DNA of 64,000 nt from Ophioceras dolichostomum. Its lineage: Eukaryota > Ascomycota > Sordariomycetes > Magnaporthales > Ophioceraceae. The position numbers were made by a program, and so were the translations under genes. Positions within the stretch are counted from its first letter, which is position 1. Each line of letters begins with the position of its first letter. The stretch lies in the NCBI GenBank assembly GCA_003049485.1, contig PYST01000008.1:212354-276353 (forward strand), given 5' to 3'. Positions 46,501-57,052 of the stretch are shown here, piece after piece. The notes under the pieces are model-generated. The model did no database searches. It was not told the origin of the DNA and saw only the letters and a program-made list of their open reading frames with translations.

Positions 46501-48320
46501 CAACTTTGTCATCAGCCAGGAGGAAACTCAGCCGCTGGCGCCGCTCCCCCATCGACATTCTCAGGAAACGGAAGACCGCATCTCGCACCAGAGATGCTCG
46601 TCGGGGAGGTACCGGAGGTGAGCAAAATGCGAGTGATGAAAACAACTCATTCCGAGCACACTCGGAGACCCTTGCGTACTCAGCGATCTTATGCACGGTT
46701 AGGTATTCCGTAGGCCGAAAGGATCAAAAAGGAAGCTTTGTCTGAAGATCCAGAGAAATTCATCCCTTGCTCTTCTGGACTTTTTGTGGGCTGGTCTTCT
46801 GGTCTCCGGTGCAGCCGGGGCATCCATCTTGGGGTCGTGTTGTCTGTCGAGTTCTTGCGACGCTGCAGCGTGCTTTCGCAACACTTCGGCATGCCCATCC
46901 CATCCTATCCCATCTAGCCCATGGCCCATGGCTTCATAACCCATCACGGTCCATGGATCTCTCCCGTGGTGCCACTGCCACATGCCACTTGCCGCCCTGT
47001 TGCTACTCTGTTGCGACTCTGATGAAGGGGCCAGCAGCACGACGTACCCTCTCGAGCCGCCTCTCTCTGTGGTACCAGTTGGTTTTGCGGCGGACAGTCC
47101 CCTCTACCCCTCTCACTCCCCGCCTTCACCCATCGTCAGGATCGGATGTTCAGCACTCAGAGAAATGGGCGAGGATGCTTTCCAGAACAGAAGGGACCCT
47201 CATCGCGCGCCAATCCTCACCGTCATCATGTTCAGACTCGACGATGTAGTATGCTAGACCGGATGGGTGTTGGTTGTGCAGAACACTGCAGATGCATTCG
47301 ACCAACTTTGCTTGGAGCTAGCTTGTGTCCGGAATAGGGTGTATGCAAACAGGGGTCCAACCCTCGACTCCAGCCCTTCCCTCGGGTCACCGCAAAAGCG
47401 CAGAAATGGGACGAAGGAAACCCCGAAGAGGCGTCTTTTTTCTTCTTTTTTGGGCGGCGGGCAAGCTTCAGGGGTTTGCCCGCTGCAGCCAATGGCAGCG
47501 TCGCGGGGACCTCAATCGGGAACCACTTCCTTGCTAATCCCCATTTGGTCCCCACACACGTCCCGTCCATTCATCCATTCTGACTGGAAGCTGTCGCTCG
47601 CAACCTGCACTCGCACAGAACACCGTCTCCCTTTTCGGGAGGCTCATCTTCCCTTGGCGCACAGGAAAAGTTGTATGTAGTTCTCCTCATCTCCTCTGTT
47701 CGACGGAGTCAAGTGGCGTTCCGGCACATCACAATTCTCCGCCTGGAACGACACCGGAGAGGGGGGCCAAAAAAAAGAAGCACGGGGACTTGTTGGACGA
47801 GCGAGTGGGCAGAAAGCACGTCAGTCAACCAACCAAAGCAGCGTCGTGATGATCCTCACTCGCTCGGCAGACGGACTGCCTTCCAGCCTTCCAGGATCCA
47901 GTCGTGAGGTTCCCGAACCCCCACAACCACGGCCGTCAATAGGACCGTGCTTGACAGTGCCAAAGTCACCTATCGCGTTCACCCAAGTGCTTCGCTTGAG
48001 CAAAGATCCGCACCTAACGTGGTCCTGTGCGGTTTGCTCTATCTACAATGTACCGAGGCTTGTTGTGAAATGGCCATCACTATTGCCACGACATCTCATT
48101 TCCTGGAAGCTTGATATGGCCAAAAACCTAAAGCCTCTTTCTTCTTGTGCGACATCGTATGCAGACATACTTCACAAGGGTATGCCCGCCCGCCATCTCC
48201 GTAGTGTCATTACCACAATCTCCCGAGTGGCTTCCCAATGTCACTTGCAAGTCTCTTCCTCAGGCCACCGTTGTCATTGGGGAGGATTGAGTGTGTGCGT
48301 CTGGATGCGTACTCCGTAAG

Positions 48321-48340
48321 TGTGTGTGTGTGTGTGTGTG
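48321..48340. repeat. (TG)10 dinucleotide tract
   Basis: Ten uninterrupted TG units, followed by GGCGCG and more TG, in intergenic DNA. Confidence 0.9.
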
Positions 48341-50943
48341 GGCGCGTGTGTGCACCAAGCCGTTCCGTTCGTCAACGACAACGAAAGGCCCAACGCATAA
48401 GCAGCGCTAGTCAGGGCAGATTTACTGCTGTTAGACTAGCCCCGTCGACGAGCAGACGCGGTGGCGCACCCACCGGCACCTGCTCGTTTTTCTTCTTTTG
48501 ATATTTTGATGCCGCAGTAATCTCATGCTGGTGGTATATTCCCGAGACATGATTAAGGAACCAGGGCTGCCTCCCTTCCTCCCATCCAGGCGCTAGGTCA
48601 TTGAGGAGTGAGGACAGCAGCCTGAGCCAAGGGCCGCTATTTCCATCAAAAGGGGAGACCAGAACCAATGCCGGTGGCAAGTGAGGGATTAGATCAACGA
48701 CGTGCCTCTGTTCTGGGCTCCTAGTGGGCCGACCCAGTTCGGAACGGCGTCTTCCCGCCGCCCAGATCGTGGGCGTTCTGGACTCAATGTTGGGGGGATG
48801 GTGGTCAATGGTGATGTTGGGTTGGGTGTCTGTACACAGTATGTCCGTCTGTGGCTTCGCCGGAAGGCGCTAGGTTGATGATATTGGTTGATGATATCGA
48901 AATGCCTGGTGAGCCACTCACGACCTGGATCGTACCCTCTCGCGATAAAGCTGGCGGGAGCATCTGTGATGCTTCTTGTGGTCCTCGATCCTATGAACCG
49001 AATCCTGAGAAGCCCAATGGGCGGCGAGCCGCCGACGGACGCGAACACGGGCTATTGCCGCTCTCCCTCACACCTTTCGCACCTCCCTCACATTCCCAAC
49101 CGTCGTCCCAACCCTCCCTCACGGCGGCCAAGCGGGTCTCTCCTTGCTCCTCCTTCCAAGCTCCAGGCGGCTGGGCTCTGGGATTTTATCGGGGGGTGGA
49201 TCTCGACATTTGACGCTTAACTCTTGTTCGGCCGGAGCGGGATTTTGACGCCTGGACCCTTTTTCCTCATTTCGATTCGCCCTCCCTGCATTAACTCGTC
49301 ACGCGATATTACTGAACCTCTTTTGCTTCTTCCCCCTTCCCCCTTCAAGCTACTCCCTCGCCCTCTCTTCTCAGCGGTCTTTTTTCTCTCCACCAGCAAC
49401 ATCATCATCGCCTCCCCATCATCTCATCCTCGGCAAGATCCAGAAGATCCAATCCGCGATCTTGCCTTCATCCCTTCCCTATCCCATTATTCCCATGTAG
49501 GGGGCCAAACCAGGTTGAACCAGAGAGGCCAAGCGCGGGGAGGGCGCCTGTCGCTTTTCGCCGCCCCTCTAAATGTGGGATAATTCGCGCCGCTCAGTGG
49601 ATGCTCAGTACCTACATAAGTGTACCTACACTCAGGCGTCAGGGCCCTCACTTTACTTTCTGATTTCTTGTCTCTTCTAATTCTCGTATTTGCCAGTGTT
49701 TGTCGATCACCATCCCGGCGAACGCTAGCAGCAAGAAAAGAGCAAGCAGAAGCTTCATTCAGCTCCCGCTCCGTAATGAAATTGTCCTGCCCGAATGACC
49801 GGGACTGTGCAGTCTGCAGGAGAGACACCGCTGAGAGCTGGGACTGGGGGCGGGCTGGCGGCGGGCCACATCGACCAGGATGTCAGGATGCAAGGGTCGC
49901 ACTGGGCTGGGTCAGGGGCGTGGGAGTGGGAGTGGGTGCTGGGGGGCAGCACATAGAAGGAACAGAAGGCTCACGACAGGTTCCCATGTCCTCAGCAGGT
50001 CATGCAGGAAGGAGCAACAGAAGGGATGTGTGCACCGTCCCTCCAGAGTCCTGACAGAGACAGCGCAAAGGCAGGGTGGCTGCCACTCCATGTCCCCTGT
50101 CTTTCTTGTCGCCCGTCGCCTGAAGGTCCCATTGAATTCTGGTCAATCAGCGCCATTTCCCGCCCAAAATTCAGGAGAGCCACACACACAACAGGGCATT
50201 GGCAGACATGAACCCAGACATGATACCTCAGTTTGACGCTCTCGCGATTCAGCAATTCAAGCAGGCGCTCTGAGTTCTGATTAGGGATCAATACTTTGAG
50301 GGACTGGAGTCTGGAGTCTAGATTCAACACCCCCAGCCAGCATCGCCGAGGCCTGCTTGTCGGCATCTCATCCTGACCTCTCTTCCACTCTCTGTTGCTG
50401 CAAGCAAGCAAGCAATCAAGCGAGCTTCCCCAGTTCTTCTAGAGGCTGGCAATTGGTAAGCTGCCGCCGCCAAAATGCTGTTGGCTGCAAAAACCACGCT
50501 ACAAGTACATACGCGATACCTTGGGGCCGGCTGAGAGAGGGGAAGAGACAGGCAGGCGACGAGAACCCTCGTCGTTCACATCCACCAGTTCCACCAGTTG
50601 ATATCCACATCCACCCAGCCCACCCCTGCCCTGCCCCGGCTGCTAGCCTACCTCCGTCCTGGCTCATGCTGGCTCCTCGCTCCTGGCTCTCTTTGGGTGC
50701 CTTGGTTTGGCTCCCAGTCGTCGTCGTGCCCCCATCCCACCACCATGAATGACCACCACCTCCACCACCACCACCACAGGTTCAGGTCGGTGCCACACCC
50801 CCCTCTTCCCTCTCTCTCCACCACACCACCCCCTTGTCGCCTGTCGCCCGCTGCCCGTCGCCCGTCGATGGCGAGCAAAGCCAAGCGCAAAGGAGCGCGC
50901 ACCCAAATGTGAGCGCTGAGATGAACATGGGGATGGGCGAATG

Positions 50944-51060
50944 TGAGATACCGTGCTCTCTTTTTCTACTCCACTACCCCCTTTTACCTCCTCTCTTCCT
51001 CCTTGTCTCTTTCTGTTTTGCCTCTCTGTCGAAACTATCTTGGTCGTCGTTGAGACAAGT
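50944..51060. promoter_or_regulatory. Pyrimidine-rich stretch before the homeobox gene
   Basis: The plus strand from about 50944 to 51060 is mostly C and T. CT-rich blocks are common around transcription starts of filamentous-fungal genes. If the start lies here, the homeobox mRNA would have a leader of about 600-700 nt. This is positional inference only. Confidence 0.3.
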
Positions 51061-51675
51061 CTGCTTGGGGAAGGAAAAACCTCGCTTGGACTTTGTTTCA
51101 ACGCCTCCTTGCCTCCTCGCCTCCTCGCCTGCTTCTTCTCCGCGCGCCCACCCTCTCACTCTTACCCTCGCGCAAGGCGAGGCCCTCCTCACACTCTCAC
51201 CCCACGAGCCCTCCTCTCACACGTCGCTCATCTCACACACTCTTGGGGCCCGCCCTTGGACCGGCCGTCATAATAAACCCACGACAGCCTCCCCCCGTCG
51301 TCGACCTCGGGATCTTTCCTCTCTCCACCCACCTGGACGCTCCCACAGCGTACCCATACGCTCGTTTATACCAACCTCCGCTGTCCTTTTCATGCCACGA
51401 CGGCCGCTCCGGCTCGGACACCTCACCCCTTAGTCACTCATTTTCCAAGCCTTGTTCAAGAACACACTGCTCATACACCTTTTCCGCGAGGTTGAGACTC
51501 ATCACGCTGATGCGCAGTGCCCTGCCCTCGACCAACTGGACGACGACTCTGGAATTTTGCTCTCCCCTGTGTGTTGCCTGCTCGTAAGCACCGGACTGAA
51601 GCCTGCCATCGCCGGCCTTCCCGCCTGCACTCCTCATCATACTCCCGCTCACGGCCATCGCCCTCTTGGGAGAGC

Positions 51676-54347
51676 ATGGGGATGGAGTATATGAACATGT
51701 TCCGCAACGGCAGTGTGGATAGTAGTCCTCGTCACCCAGCGGCCAGCAGCTTCTTCATCACACAGTACAATCCGGTTTCGCAACAACAACGGCATCAGGA
51801 GAACCCACAGCAGCAGCAAGTACAACAGCGCACCCAGCAGCAGCAGGGATACGCATTCCCGTACAGCAACGAGCAGCTCCTCGTCCTCGCGCAGATGCAG
51901 CAACATAGGAATATGCTGAACCGTCAGGCTGCTGCTGCGGCTGCTGCGTCCGCTGCTGCTGCCGCCGCCGCCGCCGGCGCGGCGAACGGCGCCAAAGCCC
52001 AGGCCGGTTCGAAGCAGGCCGAGCCCAAGCCAAGGTTGTCGAAGGACGAGGTCGACTTCCTGGAGAAGGAGTTCCAGAAGAACCCCAAGCCCAGCACTGC
52101 TGCGAAGCGGGAGATCGCGGACAAGCTGAAGGTCGAACAGCCCAGGATCAACGTATGCAACATTCCTTTCCTGTTCCCCTCTCATTTTTAGCGCTATTTT
52201 TGTTTGCCTCTTCATATCAGCCATGGTGTTGCGCCTGTTTCTTGGTCCAAAGACTCTTTCAAACCCCAAAACATTGATGGCATGGCGAATACCTCCACCT
52301 TGCGCATGTCTTCCTCCTTCATCTGTGGAGCGGCGTTTCAGCCGGCGCGTACTTTGTAACGTGATGCCTTGAGCAAAACAGGGAGGATTGGAGGACGGGG
52401 TGAAGGGAGGATGAAGGGATTTGACGTGACGGTTGCTGACCGCCATTCTGGCTGTAGAACTGGTTCCAAAATCGGAGGGCGAAAGTGAAGAGCACCAAGA
52501 AGACGCAGGACTCACTTGCCCGCAAGGCTGCGGAGGCCGCCGCGGCGGCTGGGGAATCATCGGACTGCAAGTCGGATGACGCGGACGACGAGAATGTCGT
52601 GAGCGAGTACTACGGCCTCAGCAATCACCAACAGCCGGTCCGGCCATCGTCGGCCACCTTCCCGGATGACTCTGAGACGAAGGACGACGAGGAGCCTCGG
52701 GATCGGCAGACAATGCAGTCCAAGCGGAGCACTATTATTAGCACGACGAGTAGTCCCAACGATGGTGGCGCGATGATCTGTGATGATGCTCCTCTCGCCG
52801 TCTCCCAGCCGCCGTCGTTGTCCGTCAGCCATTCACCGTTCCACTCCGAGGCCGGCAGCAACATGAATGATCTGGACGAGTACCCGTCGCCTAAGTCGCT
52901 CCCCTTCTCCCACGTCCAAACAACGGACCTCGACTTCGCACCCCTCGCGCCTAGCTTCCTGGAGACCCAACACGTTACAGTCTCGGCTGGCTTCCCGGGT
53001 CAGACGCAGACTTGCACCGACGATGCTTTCTTGGCTCATCATGATAGTCTCGATGTCGCCAGTTTCGCCTCGCCCGATCACCACACGGCATCGGTTCTTG
53101 GGATGGGGGCGTTCGGCTCCTTTAGCGGTGAAGCGGCTTCGTCTTCTTCGTCGTCCCCTTCAGACAACAACACGATTCTCGCGCCCACCCCTTCGTTCCC
53201 ATCACAGCTTCTAGGACGACTCGAGCTACACGGTCTCAAGACCGAGGCCGATTCTCCGCCGGAAACTAGCGAGTTCGCCGGAGCGGCGGCCATGCGTCCC
53301 GAGCATCCATCACCCAATTCGATGCCCATGTCGCCACCCACGCCAACAGACCTGCGGTTCAAGTCGCCTCCACCGCCAGCCAACATCGCGTCCCGCCGGA
53401 ACAAGGCGGCAGCGGTCACGCAGCTCAACGCCACCGCACTCCGAGGCTACCACTACGGGCCTAAGACGGGACTGGACCTGAAGCGGTCCGACACGGCCAG
53501 CCCGATGCGCCGCATTGCCTCGGCCACTGGCCCCGGCAACATGGCCGCGGGCATCCGCAAGGCGTCGCTGGCCGGTCCTGTTCCGCGCTCGCCGCTGTAC
53601 CTGGAACGCACCAAGGACGCCCTGATGCGGTCGTTGCACCAGTCAGTGCGATCACCCGTGCTGGGCTCCATAAACACGGCGTTGTCACCGGCCACTTCGG
53701 CTGAGCAGTTCCTCAGCATGTCGGCAGCGCCAGCGGCATCGCACAATCACTACCAGCAGCAACTGCAGAGCGCACGCGAGGCGACGGCCTCATCAAGTGC
53801 CTCTGACGACGAGGGCAGCCGCTTCGCCCTGCACGCGCCCTCTTCGTTTTTCGGGTCGCTCAAGACCCCGCCGGGCACGCCCGGGCTCAACAACGGCGCT
53901 AGCGGGTTTACCGACCAGCTCTCGGCCTTCACGCACCACAACGGCAGCAGCGCCAGTCTCAACACCTTTGAGGCCGCGTGGAACTTCAACCCTCAGGATG
54001 AGCCGCTCGTGACTCCGGGACTCGGCAGCTTCGGCTCCGAGGAGTTCGCCATGGCGTCCACAGCGCCGAGCTATGTGTGTGGCGGACCCGGAGTGAGCAG
54101 TCAACCGCCGACGCCCTCGTTCCCGCACAACGGATTCGGCCCATCGTCGTTCGGTGCCCCTGCTGGTTCCGGATACCCATGGGTGTTCGGTCCCGGCGGT
54201 CCGGGCAACACCGAGTACACCTTTCCGGACTCGTACGTGCCCGACGCTTCCGCCAAGTCCTCGCCCGGCCTGCCGCCGCAGCCGAAGTCCAAGCAGTTCC
54301 AGTTCACCCAGAACATCACGCCTTCGGACTTCAACACCACCAAGTGA
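51676..54347 (+). CDS. Homeodomain transcription factor
   Basis: Two exons, 51676-52152 and 52458-54347, give 788 residues. The N-terminus has Gln-rich (about 37-57) and Ala-rich (about 84-100) tracts. The homeodomain spans about 117-172: R-L-S-K-D-E-V-D-F-L-E-K-E-F, N-P-K-P-S, R-E-I-A-D-K-L, then R-I-N|N-W-F-Q-N-R-R-A-K-V-K. The 305-nt intron falls inside recognition helix 3, two residues before the invariant W-F-x-N. The remaining ~600 residues are disordered and Ser/Pro-rich, typical of fungal regulators. Fungal proteins of this type include conidiation regulators such as Htf1/MoHox2 and Podospora Pah1; I cannot tell which. The ATG at 51676 follows a long upstream region with no earlier credible start in frame. 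Confidence 0.93.
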
Positions 54348-55740
54348 AGAACAAGCAGCGCCGCCGTCACGCCTTGTATATGTTTTCCTCGCAGCCAGCT
54401 GGCATCGATCGAGTAATTCGGTGTGGCGGCCCGCATTCAAGCCTCTGCCACGGATGTGCTTCAACTAGGTAGCCTGTGGTGGCTAGTGGTGGCCAGTCAG
54501 TCAGCCCGTCCTCGGATAGTGTAACAACATAGTCTGTTTCCTTGTTCGCGATATCTCGTCACTTCTTTCCTGCGGTATCTCGACCTCGCGCATCCCCTGT
54601 TTTGTTTATCCCCCTCTTTTTTTTATATCGCATATATCTGCAACAACATAACCCACGAGGGAGAGAAGGAGTGCGATGCCTGTCGTTACCTCTGGCACAA
54701 CGCCCCCCTTTTTTTTTATCCTCCCCCTACAAACAAGCTTAATGTAATGATGGAGGAGTGAAGTCCAAACAAAAGAGACTACACAACTAAGGGGGTATAT
54801 GCTGGATTTTTCTTTTGGATCGTTCTCGAGCAAGCCGTCGCACTGGGGAAAAAGGGAGTCGAGGGAGGAAAGGGAAGAGGAGTCTTTTTTGGTTGGTCGG
54901 TCGGTCGGAAACATAGGTAACGACCAAGGGATATGTAACTTTTTTTGGGATGCGAACGGAATCGGATATGTATGTATGTATACCCACCCCCGAGAGAGAA
55001 AGGGAAGAAAGAAGCACGACAGGAAGGTCGACTGGACCATGTGTCGTCGATCTTCTCTCCTTGTCTCCTTTTCTTCGAGGAGGGCAACCTTGCTTGTCGT
55101 GTAGGAGCGAAAGAGAGAGAAGAGGGAGGATGGAGGGACCGAAATAATGGGAAATGAAAAAAAAGAAAATCAACACCACCTCACAAAACAGAAAATGCAC
55201 CGAACTCACCGTCGTGAATATTCTATACTCGTTCAACGTGGCGACTACCTGTCGTGTCGTGGTCGTGAGATTGGCCATCATTGAGAACCTTAGCTCGGAG
55301 GTGTAGGAGAGGTAGAAGGAGGGTGAGACAGAATAGGGGTGGGAATCAAGAGAAGAAGTCAGATGGCTGCCAGGTAAAGTGCAGCATGGCCGAGGAGTTG
55401 CAGGCACCGCCGATTTACTTGCTGTATGTAAGGGGCCGGGGCGATGGGCGATGGGCGGTGGGCGGTTCTTCAAACGGGGAGGAAAGTTAGGCAGGCTCAG
55501 TCTTTCTCTATATATGCCCGTCCACCACCAACTTCCTACCCCAACCTCTGACACCCCTGCCCGGAAAGGGAGAGCGACGGACGGAGTGAGGACGGGAATG
55601 AAAAATGATAATGAAAATGAAGGAACCAACGCACCGGTCGTCGAGATTCTTCGGCCTGGCGAGGAAACATGCCACACCGACCGGGTAAAAAGAAGAGAGG
55701 GGATGAAACCAGGAAGATGGTGTGCTCTGCGTATGAATGT

Positions 55741-55771
<31 letters not shown>

Positions 55772-57052
55772 GGAGAGCGTTGGACTGGCTGGTGGTAGAA
55801 ACCCGACCGCCCGGGTTGTGTGCGTTTCTGTGCCTCTCTCGATATTGCATGTGCTGGAATGCAATATATTGCCCGCGTTTCGGGTGCCGTGTTGGTTGGT
55901 TGGTGGTGGTGGTGGTATCTAGGGCCAGGGACTACTAGCTCCTCAACACTTTCAGTTGACGTCGTACAGATTCGCCCTCCCCCCATGACCGTCAGCCAGG
56001 GTAGGCACTTTAGGTTTGTAGGCAGACAGGGTAAATAATGCTGTGTGTATGCATGGAGCAGGGACTAGGTGTGTCTTTTTCATACCACCTGCCCAGGATA
56101 TGCGGCCGCCCGACTTTGACGACTGGGATGTGATGTGTGATGAACGTGCCGTGGTGGGCGCCTTCTGCACCGTCACATTCTCGAGCAGTGCCAACTGCAT
56201 ATTAATTATATGAATTGCACGTGCATTTCCGATACTTTGGCCAGTCCGCAGCTTAGCGGTATATTTGCAATTCTTATGTCGGGAGGTAGGGAGCGAGGAG
56301 CTGTGATGCAGACCGATCTATCTCTCTTTCCCTGACTGCCGTGGATAGATCCGCCGGCGAAGTCATGCAGGACGGGACGAGTCGATTTTTTCCCTCCACT
56401 TCCAGCATCCTGCATCCAGGTAGGTAGGTAGGTAGAGGTCTCTTCTTGAAGATGCCTGTACGGCTGTGGTAGGCTCGCACGATTCCAGTGCAGTTCAATG
56501 CCTGCCTAGTTGCCCATGTGTCCATTCTAGTGGGAGAGAATGTTTTAGCTGAGAGGAGAGATGACTGCTCGTCTCTCGCCCTCTCCATGGTCGAAAGTGG
56601 CCGCTACCCCAAGCGAGATATTGGGAAGAAGGGCCAATCCCTATGTAAGTACCGAGGTAGGTACCTTGGTAGGTGTATTGGTATATAAATCTGGTGATTG
56701 GGAATGATGCACGGCAGTGCTCCTCGGACTCAAAGTAGTACTCAGATAAGGTGCCCGCCCTGATAATTCGATTTCATATGGTGTGCTCTATCCATTCTTC
56801 TTTTTCTATTTTCTTGTGCCCAGTCATAAATCTCCGTAGGGTAGACATCTATCTACCTGGTACTTTGCTGAATAGATCCGTTTTTGACTCTAGATCAGAG
56901 ACTAGCATAGATACCACATCCGGGCGACGGAGGGGCTCGGCCGTCTGTTCGATTCTATCTTTCGCCCCTGAATCCACCTTGAGCACGACTACCTTCCTAC
57001 CTACCTACCTCTACAAACTTGCGAAGCCTCTACGGCAGCAAACCTCAAACCC
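54348..57052. other. Convergent intergenic region between the homeobox and RRP44 genes
   Basis: It holds both 3' regions. Pyrimidine-rich minus-strand sequence around 54700-55560 keeps long frames open (up to 399 codons) without coding character. It includes a (TG)12 tract at 55747-55770 and TAGG/CCTA clusters at 56419-56435 and 56993-57012. Confidence 0.5.
55747..55770. repeat. (TG)12 dinucleotide tract
   Basis: Twelve TG units can be read directly; an imperfect GTGTATGTG stretch precedes them. Confidence 0.9.

Larger units (their letters stand above)
38065..51675. other. 13.6-kb interval without a convincing gene, upstream of the homeobox gene
   Basis: No frame here has a recognisable domain, matching splice sites or sustained coding bias. 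The longest frames (for example minus 41879-42496, 43184-43921, 45051-45734) are repeat-driven or pyrimidine-rich. The interval holds two minisatellites (39496-39592, 43469-43558), dinucleotide tracts (39247, 40356, 48321), a perfect hairpin (43114-43159) and CCTA tracts (42495-42512). Short or noncoding genes could be missed. It is not visibly AT-rich, so a large mutation-degraded repeat is unlikely. Confidence 0.5.

Noticed and set aside
54787..55986. 399-codon minus-strand ORF
   Set aside because: It lies in pyrimidine-rich DNA, where stop codons are rare. It includes the CA repeat and has Ser/Pro/Leu low-complexity content with no coding bias.
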